Shown: one piece after another, positions 24,455 through 34,366 of the stretch
Layout: each line of letters opens with the position of its first letter
How positions within the stretch are numbered: the stretch's first letter is position 1
Source: Longispora fulva
Lineage (GTDB): Bacteria; Actinomycetota; Actinomycetes; Mycobacteriales; Micromonosporaceae
Direction: 5' to 3'
Assembly: GCF_015751905.1 (NCBI RefSeq)
Contig: NZ_JADOUF010000001.1
Coordinates: 4,588,001-4,652,000 of the forward strand
Length of the DNA stretch: 64,000 nucleotides
Position numbers and translations under genes: made by a program
Notes under the pieces: model-generated
What the model was told of the DNA's origin: nothing
Seen by the model: only the letters and a program-made list of their open reading frames with translations
The model's database searches: none

Positions 24455-27400
24455 CTACTCCTCCAGGTCACCCTCCGTGCGCAGGTACAGCTCCTGCAGC
24501 GCGGCCAGGGTCGCCGGGTCCGGGTGCTCCCACATCTTCCGGTTCGCGGCCTCCAGCAGCCTTTCGGTGATTCCGTGCAGGGCCCACGGGTTGGACTCGG
24601 CGAAGAACTTCTGGTTCTCCTCGTCCAGGGCGTACGTCGCGGCCAGCTTCTCGTACATCCAGTCGGCGACCACGCCGGCCGTCGCGTCGTACCCGAAGAG
24701 GTAGTCCACGGTCGCGGCCAGCTCGAACGCGCCCTTGTAGCCGTGCCGGCGCATCGCGGCCAGCCAGCGCGGGTTGACCACCCGGGCCCGGAAGATCCGC
24801 GCCGTCTCCTCCGACAGGGTGCGGGTCCGCACGGCGTCGGGCCGGGTGCTGTCGCCGATGTAGGCGGCCGGGGCCTTCCCTGTCAGCGCGCGCACGGCCG
24901 CGATCATGCCGCCGTGGTACTGGAAGTAGTCGTCGGAGTCCGCGATGTCGTGCTCGCGGGTGTCGATGTTCTTGGCGGCCACGGCGATCCTGCGGTACGC
25001 GGTCTCCATGTCGCCCCTGGCCGGCGCGCCGTCGAGGTCGCGGCCGTAGGCGTAGCCGCCCCAGACCGCGTACACCTCGGCGAGGTCGGCGTCGTCGCGC
25101 CAGTTGCGGCTGTCGATCAGCTGGAGGAGGCCCGCACCGTAGGCCCCGGGCTTGGAGCCGAAGATCCGGGTGGTGGCGCGGCGGGCATCGCCGTGCACAC
25201 CCAGGTCGGCCTGGACGTGGGCCCGGACGTAGTTGTCCTCCGGGGCCTCGTCCAGGCCGGCGACGAGCTGCACGGCGTCGTCGAGCATGGCCACGACGTG
25301 CGGGAACGCGTCCCGGAAGAAACCGGAGATCCGGACCGTGACGTCGATCCGGGGCCGACCCAGCTCGGCCAGGTCCACCGGTTCGAGGCCGTTGACCCGG
25401 CGGGACGCCTCGTCCCAGGTGGGCCGGACGCCGAGCAGAGCGAGGATCTCGGCGATGTCGTCGCCGGAGGTGCGCATGGCGCTGGTGCCCCACACCGACA
25501 GGCCCACCGAGGAGGGCCACTCGCCGTGGTCGGTCTTGTAGCGGGTCAGCAGGGAGTCGGCCATCGCCTGGCCGGTCTCGTACGCGAGCCGGCTCGGGAC
25601 GGCCTTCGGGTCGACGGAGTAGAAGTTGCGGCCGGTGGGGAGCACGTTGATCAGGCCGCGGAGCGGGGAGCCGGACGGGCCGGCGGGCACGTAACCGCCG
25701 TCGAGGGCGTGCAGGACCATCGCCATCTCGTCGGTGGTCTTGTCGAGCCGGGGCACGACCTCCTCGGCGGCGAACCGGAGCACGCTCTCGACCAGCTCGT
25801 CGGAGACGCCGAGCACCCCGGTCGCGACGTCGGTGGCCGAGGCCGGATCCCAGCCCTGGGCCTCCATGGCCGTGACCAGGGCCTTCGCGGTCTCCTCGAC
25901 GTCGTCGACCTCCAGGCGACCGGCCGAGCCGTCTTCGGTCAGGCCCAGTGCCTCGCGCAGGCCCGGCAGCGCCGCCACCTGGCCGCCCCACATCTGCTTG
26001 GCCCGCAGCATCGCGAGCACCAGGTTGACCCGGGCCTCACCGACCGGGGCCTCGCCGAGGATGTGCAGGCCGTCGCGGATCTGCACGTCCTTGATCTCGC
26101 ACAGCCAGCCGTCGACGTGCAGGATGAACTCGTCGAACTCCGCGTCGTGCGGCCGGTCCTCGAGGCCCAGGTCGTGGTCGAGCTTGGCGGCCTGGATCAG
26201 GGTCCAGATCTGGGCCCGGATCGCCGGCAGCTTCGCCGGGTCCAGGGTGGCGATGTTGGAGTGCTCGTCGAGGAGCTGTTCGAGCCGGGAGATGTCGCCG
26301 TAGGACTCGGCGCGGGCCATCGGCGGGACCAGGTGGTCGACCAGGGTGGCGTGCGCGCGGCGCTTGGCCTGGGTGCCCTCGCCCGGGTCGTTGACCAGGA
26401 ACGGATAGATCAGCGGCAGGTCGCCCAGCGCCGCGTCCGGGCCGCAGGATGCGGACATGCCGACCGTTTTGCCGGGCAGCCACTCCAGGTTGCCGTGCTT
26501 GCCGACGTGCACGACGGCGTCGGCGCCGAAGGAGTCGGCCAGCCAGCGGTACGCGGCCAGGTAGTGGTGGCTCGGCGGCAGGTCCGGGTCGTGGTAGATC
26601 GCGACCGGGTTCTCGCCGAAGCCGCGCGGGGGCTGGACGATGACGACCACGTTCTCCGAGCGGAGCGCGGCGAGGACGATGTCGCCGTTGTCGACGTAGA
26701 GCGTGCCCGGGGCCGGACCCCACGCGCCCTCGACGCCCTCGCGCAGATCATCGGGGAGCTTTGCGAAAAACTTCTCATATTGTACGCCGGGGATGCGCAC
26801 CGGGTTGCCGGCCAACTGCTCGGCGGTCAGCCAGTCGGGGTCCTGGCCACCGGCGGCGATCAGCGCGTGGATCAGCTTGTCGCCGTCCAGGTCGGCCACG
26901 CCGGGCAGGTCACCGACCTGGTAGCCGCGTTCCCCGAGGGCCTTGAGGAGCCGCACGACGCTGGCCGGGGTGTCCAGGCCGACGGCGTTGCCGATCCGGG
27001 AGTGCTTCGTCGGGTACGCCGACAGCATGATCGCGATCTTCTTGTCCGCGTTCGGGATGTGCCGCAGGACGGCGTGCCGGACGGCCGTGCCCGCGACTCG
27101 GGCCGCCCGCTCGGGGTCGGCCACGTAGACGGTCAGCCCGTCGGCGTCGATCTCCTTGAACGAGAACGGCACTGTGATGATCCGGCCGTCGAACTCGGGC
27201 ACCGCGACCTGGGTGGCGGCGTCCAGCGGGGACAGCCCGTCGTCGTTGGCCTCCCAGTCGGCCCGCGAACTGGTCAGGCACAGTCCCTGCAGGATCGGCA
27301 CGTCCAGGGCGGCCAGCTCGCTGACGTCCCACGCGCCGTCGTCCTCGCCGGCTCCGGCCGTGGCCGGCTTGGTGCCACCGGCGGCGAGGACCGTCACGAC

Positions 27401-28021
27401 CAGGGCGTCGGCCTGCTTCAGGGTCTCCAGCAGGGCGGGCTCGGCGGCGCGCAGGGAGGCGCAGTACACCGGGAGGGCCCGGCCGCCGGCGTTCTCGATC
27501 GCGTCGCACAGGGTGTGCACGAAGGCGGTGTTCCCGGCCACGTGGTGCGCCCGGTAGTAGAGCACCGCGACGGTCGGCCCGGTGGCGGTGCGGGGCTCGC
27601 GGTCGAGAATCCCCCACGCCGGGGTGGCGGCGGGCGGCGCGAACCCGTGCCCGGTGAGCAGCACAGTGTCGGACAGGAACGTGTGCAACTCGGCGAGGTT
27701 CGCCGCCCCACCGTGCGCCAGATACGCGTGCGCCTCGGTCGCGACGCCCACCGGCACCGTCGACCACTTCATCAGCTCAGCGTCGGGAGCCTGCTCGCCG
27801 CCGAGCACCACGACCGGCAGCCCGCTGGCGAGTACGGCGTCGAGGCCCTCGTCGAAGTAGCGCTTACCGCCGAGGATCCGCACCACGACCAGGTCGACGC
27901 CGTCCAGCAGGGCTGGCAGGTCCTCGACGGAGGTTCGGGACGGATTCGCGAGCCGGTACTCCCCGGCGCTCGCCCGGGCGCTGAGCAGGTCGGTGTCCGA
28001 CGTCGACAACAGCAGGATCAT
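24455..28021 (-). CDS. cobN: Aerobic cobaltochelatase subunit CobN
   Basis: A 1188-aa protein, normal length for CobN, the large subunit that inserts cobalt into hydrogenobyrinate a,c-diamide with CobS and CobT. The whole chain follows the CobN/magnesium chelatase H family: N-terminal ILLLSTSDTDLLSARAS, VLYYRAHHVAGNTAFV, HVGKHGNLEWLPGK, ARVNLVLAMLRAKQMWGGQ and NPRWLAAMRRHGYKGAFEL. The start is ATG 28021, with GGGGGAG about 9 bases upstream, directly after the cobalamin riboswitch. CobS and CobT are not in the window and must be elsewhere. The gene should be shut off when cobalamin is plentiful. Confidence 0.95.
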   Translation of the reverse strand: MILLLSTSDTDLLSARASAGEYRLANPSRTSVEDLPALLDGVDLVVVRILGGKRYFDEGLDAVLASGLPVVVLGGEQAPDAELMKWSTVPVGVATEAHAYLAHGGAANLAELHTFLSDTVLLTGHGFAPPAATPAWGILDREPRTATGPTVAVLYYRAHHVAGNTAFVHTLCDAIENAGGRALPVYCASLRAAEPALLETLKQADALVVTVLAAGGTKPATAGAGEDDGAWDVSELAALDVPILQGLCLTSSRADWEANDDGLSPLDAATQVAVPEFDGRIITVPFSFKEIDADGLTVYVADPERAARVAGTAVRHAVLRHIPNADKKIAIMLSAYPTKHSRIGNAVGLDTPASVVRLLKALGERGYQVGDLPGVADLDGDKLIHALIAAGGQDPDWLTAEQLAGNPVRIPGVQYEKFFAKLPDDLREGVEGAWGPAPGTLYVDNGDIVLAALRSENVVVIVQPPRGFGENPVAIYHDPDLPPSHHYLAAYRWLADSFGADAVVHVGKHGNLEWLPGKTVGMSASCGPDAALGDLPLIYPFLVNDPGEGTQAKRRAHATLVDHLVPPMARAESYGDISRLEQLLDEHSNIATLDPAKLPAIRAQIWTLIQAAKLDHDLGLEDRPHDAEFDEFILHVDGWLCEIKDVQIRDGLHILGEAPVGEARVNLVLAMLRAKQMWGGQVAALPGLREALGLTEDGSAGRLEVDDVEETAKALVTAMEAQGWDPASATDVATGVLGVSDELVESVLRFAAEEVVPRLDKTTDEMAMVLHALDGGYVPAGPSGSPLRGLINVLPTGRNFYSVDPKAVPSRLAYETGQAMADSLLTRYKTDHGEWPSSVGLSVWGTSAMRTSGDDIAEILALLGVRPTWDEASRRVNGLEPVDLAELGRPRIDVTVRISGFFRDAFPHVVAMLDDAVQLVAGLDEAPEDNYVRAHVQADLGVHGDARRATTRIFGSKPGAYGAGLLQLIDSRNWRDDADLAEVYAVWGGYAYGRDLDGAPARGDMETAYRRIAVAAKNIDTREHDIADSDDYFQYHGGMIAAVRALTGKAPAAYIGDSTRPDAVRTRTLSEETARIFRARVVNPRWLAAMRRHGYKGAFELAATVDYLFGYDATAGVVADWMYEKLAATYALDEENQKFFAESNPWALHGITERLLEAANRKMWEHPDPATLAALQELYLRTEGDLEE

Positions 28022-28063
28022 GGCGCATCTCCCCCTCGGGGTCCGCGCCCCGGGTAGTCGTTC

Positions 28064-28200
28064 GGCGACAGGAGTTCCTGGCTTCCCGGGACCCCTGGGC
28101 GGCGCACGGCGGCACCACCCACCCGGGTGACAGTGGCGGGACCGCGCCGGACTCGCACCGGCTTCCTCCACACGTCGCCCCATATGGCGTGCCCACTCTC
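28064..28200 (-). promoter_or_regulatory. Cobalamin riboswitch
   Basis: On the minus strand the core reads GGAAGCCGGTGCGAGTCCGG and continues with GGTCCCGCCACTG, which is the conserved adenosylcobalamin aptamer core, and then the B12 box AGCCAGGA...CCTGTCGCC (28083-28064). It is followed by the cobN ribosome binding site and start at 28021, so it is well placed to control cobN translation. Confidence 0.93.
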
Positions 28201-28235
28201 CCGAGTGAGGCGAGGCCACGTCAAGTCACCCGCCG

Positions 28236-28248
28236 TAGGATCCGAGCC
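28236..28248 (+). promoter_or_regulatory. Leaderless promoter -10 box (TAGGAT) of cobG
   Basis: TAGGAT (28236-28241), 7 bases before ATG 28249. The riboswitch is on the other strand, so this promoter is not under its direct control. Confidence 0.52.
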
Positions 28249-29616
28249 ATGAACGACGCCCTCCGCGACCGGCCCGACATGTGCCCCGGCGCGATCCAGG
28301 TGCACCGGGCGGCCGATGGCGGGCTGGCCCGGGTCCGGTTGCCGGGCGGCCACGTGACCGTCGCCCAGTGGACGGCCGTCGCCGACGCCGCGGCGGAACT
28401 GGGCAACGCCCTGCTGGAGCTGACCTCCCGGGGCAACGTGCAGGTCAGGGGGTTGCCAGCCGGAGCGGAGGCCGAGCTGGGCACCCGACTGGCCGAGGCC
28501 GGACTGCTGCCGTCGACGAGCCACGAGCGGGTCCGCAACATCCTGGCGTCGCCGCTGTCCGGGCGGGACGGCCGGGGCCTGGTCGATGTCCGGCCGCTGG
28601 TCGCGGAGCTGGACCGGCGACTGTGCGCGACCCCGGCCCTCGCTGAATTGTCCGGAAGGTTCTTGTTCACCCTGGACGACGGCCGGGGCGACGTGGTCGG
28701 ACTGCGCGGCGACGTCGGGGTGATCCCTGTCACCGCCGACCAGGTACTGCTGCCCCTCTCCGGGTCCGACCACAGCCTGTGCACGACCCTCGACGCGGCC
28801 GTGGACGGCATGCTCGCGGTCGCGGCGGCGTTCATGGCGGAACGTGCCGCGCAGGGCTCGACGGCGTGGCGGCTGGCGGACCTGACCGACGGCCCGCGCC
28901 GGATCCTGGCCCGCCTGACCCACCCGGCACTGCGCTGGACCGAACCGGCCGGCGAGATGTTCCCTGTGGCGACCGAGCACCCGATCGGGGTGATCCCGCA
29001 GGTCGGCGGCAGTGGCGATCCGCTGGCGAAGGCGGACGGCCGGCTGATGTCGGTGGCGGTGGTGGCACCGCTCGGACGGTTGACCCGAGCGCAGGCCGGG
29101 GCCCTGGCGGATGTCGCGCGGGGTGCGTTGATCGTCACCCCGTGGCGGGGCGTGGTCGTCCCGGACGTGCCCGGGGCCGAGGCGCACCGGGTGCTGGCCA
29201 CGCTAAGCTCCCACGGCCTGATCGTCGACCCGGCCTCGCCGTGGCACGGCGTGACGGCGTGCACCGGCCTGCCGGGCTGCGCGAAGTCCCTGGCGGACGT
29301 GCGCGCGGACGCGACGGCCTGGCTCGGGCCACAACCGCGACCGGGCACCGGAGACGGCGCCGTGCCGGCCCGTGGCCGGAGCGGGGACGGCTCGACCGGC
29401 GACGCGTTCGCGCCAGCGGGCGCCACTGCCGCCCCGACGGGGCTGGGCGGGCTACCCGTGCACTGGGTCGGCTGCGGCCGGCGCTGCGGCACGCCCGGCG
29501 GCCCGCACGTGGAGGTACTGGCCACCGGTGACGGCTACCGGGTCACGGCCGGCGAGGACACCTGGTCCACCGTGGACCCGGGGAGTGTGATCGACGAGGC
29601 GCGGAGGACGGCGTGA
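28249..29616 (+). CDS. cobG: Precorrin-3B synthase (oxygen-dependent)
   Basis: A 455-aa iron-sulfur/siroheme-type protein of the sulfite/nitrite reductase family. CobG oxidises precorrin-3A to precorrin-3B with molecular oxygen, the step that defines the aerobic cobalamin route. The [4Fe-4S] ligands appear as CTGLPGC (C-X5-C, around 342-348) and CGRRC (C-X3-C, around 415-419), separated here by a Gly/Ala/Ser-rich insert of low complexity. The N-terminal half carries the ferredoxin-like half-domain ([14 protein letters not shown]). First gene of cobG-cobH-cobIJ, coupled by GTGA overlaps. Confidence 0.92.
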   Translation: MNDALRDRPDMCPGAIQVHRAADGGLARVRLPGGHVTVAQWTAVADAAAELGNALLELTSRGNVQVRGLPAGAEAELGTRLAEAGLLPSTSHERVRNILASPLSGRDGRGLVDVRPLVAELDRRLCATPALAELSGRFLFTLDDGRGDVVGLRGDVGVIPVTADQVLLPLSGSDHSLCTTLDAAVDGMLAVAAAFMAERAAQGSTAWRLADLTDGPRRILARLTHPALRWTEPAGEMFPVATEHPIGVIPQVGGSGDPLAKADGRLMSVAVVAPLGRLTRAQAGALADVARGALIVTPWRGVVVPDVPGAEAHRVLATLSSHGLIVDPASPWHGVTACTGLPGCAKSLADVRADATAWLGPQPRPGTGDGAVPARGRSGDGSTGDAFAPAGATAAPTGLGGLPVHWVGCGRRCGTPGGPHVEVLATGDGYRVTAGEDTWSTVDPGSVIDEARRTA

Positions 29617-30245
29617 CGGAGTACGAGCGCGACGGTGCGGAGATCTACCGCCAGTCGTTCGCGACGATTCGCGCCGAGGCCGATCTGGCCGGCTTCCCCG
29701 AGGACGTGGCGACGGCCGCCGTCCGGATGATCCACGCGTGCGGGATGGTCGATCTGGCCGCGGACATCGCGTACTCCCCCGGCGTGGTCGCCGCCGGCCG
29801 CGCGGCCCTGGAGGCAGGCGCGCCGATCCTGTGCGACGCGCAGATGGTCGCCTCCGGGGTGACCCGCAAGCGGCTGCCCGCCGACAACGACGTGCTGTGC
29901 CTGCTGTCGGACCCGCGGGTGCCCGGGCTGGCGAAGGACCTGGGCACGACCCGCAGCGCCGCGGCCGTGGAGCTGTGGGCCGACCGGCTCGAGGGCTCGG
30001 TCGTCGCGATCGGCAACGCGCCCACCGCGCTGTTCCACCTGCTCGACCTGCTCGACCGGGGCGCGCCGAAGCCGGCGGCCATCCTGGGCATCCCGGTCGG
30101 GTTCATCGGGGCGGCGGAGTCGAAGGCGGCGCTCGCTGCGTACCCGGGAATCGAGTTTCTGATCGTCAAGGGCCGGCGGGGCGGCAGCGCGATCACGGCG
30201 GCGGCGATCAACGCCATCGCGCACGAGAAGGAGATCCAGGCGTGA
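29613..30245 (+). CDS. cobH: Precorrin-8X methylmutase
   Basis: A 210-aa enzyme that moves the C-11 methyl of precorrin-8X to C-12, giving hydrogenobyrinate. Family features: [38 protein letters not shown] with the catalytic His in [20 protein letters not shown], and [15 protein letters not shown] start at 29613 overlaps the cobG stop by four bases; the gene ends in the same kind of overlap with cobIJ, so the three are translated as a coupled set. Confidence 0.95.
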   Translation: MTEYERDGAEIYRQSFATIRAEADLAGFPEDVATAAVRMIHACGMVDLAADIAYSPGVVAAGRAALEAGAPILCDAQMVASGVTRKRLPADNDVLCLLSDPRVPGLAKDLGTTRSAAAVELWADRLEGSVVAIGNAPTALFHLLDLLDRGAPKPAAILGIPVGFIGAAESKAALAAYPGIEFLIVKGRRGGSAITAAAINAIAHEKEIQA

Positions 30246-31774
30246 CCGGAAAGCTGTACGGCGTGGGCCTCGGCCCCGGCGACCCCGAACTGGTGACCGT
30301 CAAGGCCGCCCGGCTGATCGGGGCCGCGGACGTCATCGCCTACCACGCCGCCCGGCACGGCCGGAGCATCGCCCGCTCGGTCGCGGCCCCCTACCTGCGC
30401 GAGGGCCAGATCGAGGAGCTGCTGGTCTACCCGCTGACCACGGAGACCACCGACCACCCCGGCGGCTACCAGGGCGCGATGGACGAGTTCTACGCCGACG
30501 CGGCCGCCCGGCTGGCCGCGCACCTCGACGCCGGGCGCGACGTGGTCGTGCTCGCCGAGGGCGACCCGCTGTTCTACGGGTCCTACATGCACATGCACAA
30601 GAGACTGGCGCACAGGTTCCCCGCGGAAGTCGTGCCCGGGGTCACCTCGGTCAGCGGCGCGTCGGCCGCCCTCGGCCGGCCGCTCGTCGAGCGCGACGAG
30701 GTGCTGACCATCCTGCCTGGCACCCTGGACGCCGAGACCCTCGCGGCCCGGCTCGCGGGCACCGACGCGGCGGCCGTCATGAAGCTCGGCCGGACCTTCG
30801 CCAAGGTGCGCAACGCGTTCGACCGGGCCGGCAAGCTCGACGACGCGTGGTACGTCGAGCGAGCCAGCACCGGCGCGCAGCGGATCGCACCGTTGGCGGA
30901 CGTGGACCCGACGACCGTGCCGTACTTCTCCCTGGCGCTGCTGCCGTCGCCGGCCACCCCGGCGGAGGACTGCGTGCTGCCCGGGACTGGCGCACCGGCG
31001 GCGGTCGGGCTGCCGTCCGTCGTGGGCGTTCCGGGGCCCCGGGGCGAGGTCGTCGTCGTCGGGCTCGGGCCCGCCGGCCGGGACTGGCTCACCCCCGAGG
31101 CGTCCGCCGCGCTCGCCGAGGCCGACGACCTGGTGGGATACACCCCCTACGTCGCCAAGGTTCCGGTCAACCCGCGGCAGCGCCGGCACTCCTCCGACAA
31201 CCGGGTCGAGGCCGAGCGCGCCGAGTTCGCCCTGGATCTCGCGCTGTCCGGTCGCCGGGTCGCCGTGGTGTCCTCCGGGGACCCGGGCGTGTTCGCGATG
31301 GCCAGCGCCGTGCTGGAGGTGGCGACCGGGGAGCGGTGGCGCGACGTTCCCGTCAGAGTCCTGCCGGGTCTCACCGCGGCCCAGGCCGTGGCCAGCCGGG
31401 CCGGCGCGCCGCTCGGGCACGACTTCTGCGTGCTGTCCCTCTCCGACTACCTCAAGCCCTGGGAGGTCATCGCGGGCCGGCTGGAGGCCGCGGCCCGCGC
31501 CGACCTGGTGCTCGCGATCTACAACCCGGCGTCGAAGACCCGGACCTGGCAGGTCGAACGGGCCCGCGACCTGCTCCTGGAACACCGCTCGCCCGACACC
31601 CCTGTCGTGATCGGCCGCGACGTCGGCGGCGCGCAGGAGTCGATCCGGGTGGTGCGCCTGGCGGACCTCGACCCGACCACGATCGACATGCGCTGCCTTC
31701 TGATCATCGGCTCGTCCCAGACGAAGGTCCACGACGGCGTCGTCTTCACCCCGCGGCACTACCCGACCCTTTAG
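30242..31774 (+). CDS. cobIJ: Bifunctional precorrin-2 C20- / precorrin-3B C17-methyltransferase
   Basis: A 510-aa fusion of two SAM-dependent tetrapyrrole methyltransferases. The CobI part (about 1-240) has [16 protein letters not shown] at the N-terminus and [12 protein letters not shown]; the CobJ part (about 262-510) repeats the pattern with [31 protein letters not shown] and [15 protein letters not shown] linker of about 30 residues joins them. It adds the C-20 and C-17 methyl groups on either side of the CobG step. Such fusions are common in actinomycetes. Ends at a hairpin terminator. Confidence 0.95.
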   Translation: MTGKLYGVGLGPGDPELVTVKAARLIGAADVIAYHAARHGRSIARSVAAPYLREGQIEELLVYPLTTETTDHPGGYQGAMDEFYADAAARLAAHLDAGRDVVVLAEGDPLFYGSYMHMHKRLAHRFPAEVVPGVTSVSGASAALGRPLVERDEVLTILPGTLDAETLAARLAGTDAAAVMKLGRTFAKVRNAFDRAGKLDDAWYVERASTGAQRIAPLADVDPTTVPYFSLALLPSPATPAEDCVLPGTGAPAAVGLPSVVGVPGPRGEVVVVGLGPAGRDWLTPEASAALAEADDLVGYTPYVAKVPVNPRQRRHSSDNRVEAERAEFALDLALSGRRVAVVSSGDPGVFAMASAVLEVATGERWRDVPVRVLPGLTAAQAVASRAGAPLGHDFCVLSLSDYLKPWEVIAGRLEAAARADLVLAIYNPASKTRTWQVERARDLLLEHRSPDTPVVIGRDVGGAQESIRVVRLADLDPTTIDMRCLLIIGSSQTKVHDGVVFTPRHYPTL

Positions 31775-31786
31775 ACGGTTACGGAG

Positions 31787-31813
31787 GGGACCGACCCGGC
31801 GCGCGTCGGTCCC
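31787..31813. terminator. Hairpin between cobIJ and pyrE
   Basis: GGGACCGAC (31787-31795) pairs perfectly with GTCGGTCCC (31805-31813), 9-base loop. It sits between two convergent genes and lacks a T tract; probably a bidirectional terminator. Confidence 0.65.
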
Positions 31814-31818
31814 AAGGG

Positions 31819-32361
31819 TCACCCGGCCGCGCCGGTCCCCCGGGACGCCTCCAGGTCGCCGCGGGTCAGCAGCGCGTGCAGCACGATCCCGGCGTCCGCG
31901 AGGGCACGGGCTCCGCCCTCCTGCCGGTCGATCACGCACAGCGCGTCGTCGACCGTCGCGCCCAGCGCCCGCAGTTGCCCCGTGGACAGCGCGATCTGCC
32001 CGCCGGACGTGACGACGTCCTCGACGACGAGCACCCGGCGGTCGGCCACCGAGGCGCCCTCCGCGAGCCGGGCCGTCCCGTACGGCTTGGCCTCCTTGCG
32101 GACGAATGCGCACGGCAGCCCGGCGTGCCGGCCGAGGGCGGTCACCACGGCGATGCCGCCCATCTCCAGGCCGGCGAGGACTTCGGTGCCGGCGGGGATC
32201 AGCGGGACCATGGCTGCGGCGAGGGCGTCGAGGAGCACCGGGTCGGCTTCGAACTGGTACTTGTCGAAATACTCGTCGGCGGACCTGCCCGACCGGAGGG
32301 TGAACTGGCCACGGAGCCGGCAGGTGGAGTCGACCTGGCGCGCGAGATCAAGAGTAGTCAC
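31819..32361 (-). CDS. pyrE: Orotate phosphoribosyltransferase
   Basis: A 180-aa type I phosphoribosyltransferase that joins orotate and PRPP to give OMP in pyrimidine synthesis. The PRPP loop VLVVEDVVTSGGQ is near residues 110-122, the N-terminal FTLRSGRSADEYFDKY is typical of PyrE, and the catalytic-loop lysines are in RKEAKPYGT. GTG start at 32361; upstream TAGTCT could be its -10 box. It lies alone inside the cobalamin cluster, convergent with cobIJ and just downstream of cobK on the same strand (26 bases), so it might be read with cobK. Confidence 0.93.
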   Translation of the reverse strand: MTTLDLARQVDSTCRLRGQFTLRSGRSADEYFDKYQFEADPVLLDALAAAMVPLIPAGTEVLAGLEMGGIAVVTALGRHAGLPCAFVRKEAKPYGTARLAEGASVADRRVLVVEDVVTSGGQIALSTGQLRALGATVDDALCVIDRQEGGARALADAGIVLHALLTRGDLEASRGTGAAG

Positions 32362-32387
32362 AAAAGACTATCTTCTCATGTGTACTT

Positions 32388-33170
32388 TTACCCCTGAATC
32401 ATTCCCCCACCGAACGATTCGACCCAGGTGACGGCCTCGGCGACGGTCGCGGCGACCGGGGTGTCCGGCACCGCCGGCCGGTCGACCACGACCACGGGAA
32501 CTCCCAGCTCACGGGCCGCGGCGAGCTTCGCGACGGTCTGGTCGCCGCCGCTGTCCTTGGTGACGAGGACGTCGATCGCGTGCTCCCGGAGCAGGTCCAG
32601 CTCACCGGCGACGGTGAACGGCCCCCGGTCGAGGACGACGGTCAGCCGGGCCGGGGTCGGCGGCTCGGGCGGGTCGACGGAGCGGAGCAGGAACCAGTGC
32701 GGCAGGTCCGCGAAGGCTCCGACCTCCTTGCGGCCGGTGGTCAGGAAGACCCGGAGGGCCGGCGCCCCGGCGGGCCTGGTCGGGGTCCCGGGCCAGGTGG
32801 ACAGGGCCTCGGCTGCGGCCGTCAGGGTCGGGACCCGGTGCCAGACGTCGCCGGGCCCCTCGGTCCAGCCCGGGCGGCGCAGGGCCAGGAGGGGAACGCC
32901 GACCTCGGCCGTCGCGGTCGCCGCCGACCAGCTCATCACCGCGGCGAACGGGTGCGTCGCGTCGACCACAGCGTCGATCCGCTCCGCGCGCAGCCAGTCC
33001 GCCAGCCCAGCGGCCCCGCCGAACCCGCCGACCCGGACCTCCCCCGGGGGCAGCAGTGGCTCGCGGACACGGCCGGCGAGGGACGACACGACGTGTACCC
33101 GGCCGACCAGCGCCTCCGCGAGGCGGCGGGCCTCACCGGTGCCGCCGAGGACGAGTACCCGCGTTGTCAT
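32388..33170 (-). CDS. cobK: Precorrin-6A reductase
   Basis: A 260-aa NADPH-dependent reductase of the corrin ring. N-terminal LVLGGTGEARRLAEAL is the CobK/CbiJ nucleotide motif; DAVVDATHPFAAVMS, VFLTTGRKEVGAF and VTKDSGGDQTVAKL are the other family blocks, the last containing catalytic and binding residues. ATG 33170 has AGGAG 9 bases upstream. Divergent from cbiD (33203) with 32 bases between starts, so the two probably share a control region. Confidence 0.93.
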   Translation of the reverse strand: MTTRVLVLGGTGEARRLAEALVGRVHVVSSLAGRVREPLLPPGEVRVGGFGGAAGLADWLRAERIDAVVDATHPFAAVMSWSAATATAEVGVPLLALRRPGWTEGPGDVWHRVPTLTAAAEALSTWPGTPTRPAGAPALRVFLTTGRKEVGAFADLPHWFLLRSVDPPEPPTPARLTVVLDRGPFTVAGELDLLREHAIDVLVTKDSGGDQTVAKLAAARELGVPVVVVDRPAVPDTPVAATVAEAVTWVESFGGGMIQG

Positions 33171-33202
33171 GTCCGGAACTCCTGCTGGGATGCTGGGAAG
33201 CG

Positions 33203-34273
33203 ATGAGCACCAGTCTGCGGTACGGCTGGACCACCGGCGCGTGTGCCACCGCCGGGACCACCGCCGCGTACACGGCCCTGTTGACCGGCGAGTTCCCCGA
33301 CCCGGTGGAGATCACGCTGCCCAAGGGGCAGACGCCGTCGTTCGCGCTGGCCCGCGAGGAGCTCGGCCCCGACTTCGCCTCGGCCGGGATCGTCAAGGAC
33401 GCCGGGGACGATCCGGACGTCACGCACGGGGCGCTGGTGTCGGCCACCGTCCGGCACGGGGCGACCGGCACCGGGGTCACCTTCCGGGCCGGTCCGGGGG
33501 TCGGCACCGTGACGAAGGCCGGGCTGCCCCTGGCCGTGGGCGAGCCGGCGATCAACCCGGTGCCCCGGAAGATGATGACCGAGCACGTCCTCGCGGTCGC
33601 GGCGGCGCACGGCGGCACCGGGGACGTCGTCGTGGAGATCTCCGTCGCCCACGGCGAGGAGCTGGCGAAGAAGACCTGGAACCCCCGGCTGGGGATCCTC
33701 GGCGGCCTGTCGATCCTCGGCACCACCGGCATCGTCGTGCCCTACTCCTGCTCCGCGTGGATCGACAGCATCCGGCGCGGCATCGACGTGGCCCGCGCCG
33801 CCGGCCGCGACCATGTCGCCGGGTGCACGGGCAGCACCTCGGAACGGGTCGCCGCCGAGGTGTACGACCTGCCGGAGGAGGCGCTGCTCGACATGGGGGA
33901 CTTCGCGGGGGCCGTGCTGAAGTACCTCCGCCGGCACCCGGTGCCCCGGCTGACGATCTCCGGCGGGATCGGCAAGCTGTGCAAACTGGCCAACGGGCAC
34001 CTGGACCTGCACTCGGGACGCTCCCAGGTGGACTTCGAGGTGCTGGCCGCGACCGTGCGCGCCGCGGGTGGCGCGCACGACCTGGTCGCGTCGGTACGCG
34101 GCGCGAACACGGCCCTGGAGGCGCTCCGGCTCTGCCAGGCGCAGGGGCTGCCCCTGGGGGACGTGATCGCCGCCCAGTCCCGCCAGGTGGCCCTGGACAC
34201 CCTGCGCGGTGCCCCGGTCGAGGTGGACGTGATCGTCATCGACCGGGCCGGCGTGATCGTGGGCCGAGCCTGA
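33203..34273 (+). CDS. cbiD: Cobalt-precorrin-5B (C1)-methyltransferase CbiD
   Basis: A 356-aa protein of the CbiD family, which methylates C-1 and expels the acetaldehyde/acetate fragment. Signatures: LRYGWTTGACATAGTTAAY at the N-terminus, INPVPRKMM, GGLSILGTTGIVVPYSCSAW and GNFAGAVLKYL-like GDFAGAVLKYL. It belongs to the anaerobic route by name, but here it occurs with cobG and cobN of the aerobic route, and no cobF is present. The start has GGAAG just upstream. The repeat element follows 12 bases after the stop. Confidence 0.93.
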   Translation: MSTSLRYGWTTGACATAGTTAAYTALLTGEFPDPVEITLPKGQTPSFALAREELGPDFASAGIVKDAGDDPDVTHGALVSATVRHGATGTGVTFRAGPGVGTVTKAGLPLAVGEPAINPVPRKMMTEHVLAVAAAHGGTGDVVVEISVAHGEELAKKTWNPRLGILGGLSILGTTGIVVPYSCSAWIDSIRRGIDVARAAGRDHVAGCTGSTSERVAAEVYDLPEEALLDMGDFAGAVLKYLRRHPVPRLTISGGIGKLCKLANGHLDLHSGRSQVDFEVLAATVRAAGGAHDLVASVRGANTALEALRLCQAQGLPLGDVIAAQSRQVALDTLRGAPVEVDVIVIDRAGVIVGRA

Positions 34274-34285
34274 GGGCCGCTCCCT

Positions 34286-34353
34286 GGTGATCAACTACAC
34301 GTAGTTGCGGTTTCTGGGCCGGGAAAAACTGCAAGAACGTGTAGTTGATCATC
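34286..34353. repeat. 68-base inverted-repeat element, copy 2
   Basis: GGTGATCAACTACAC (34286-34300) pairs with GTGTAGTTGATCA (34339-34351) and the last two bases differ from copy 1. The centre is again 38 bases and shows an inner stem TTGCGGTTT/AAACTGCAA with one mismatch. It lies between the convergent cbiD and cobM genes. Confidence 0.85.
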
Positions 34354-34366
34354 GAGGTGGAGGGGG

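Noticed and set aside
24083-28057. Open frame of 1324 codons on the plus strand
   Set aside because: It is the antisense shadow of cobN, caused by high third-position GC. Its product is Arg/Gly/His-rich and lacks any domain.
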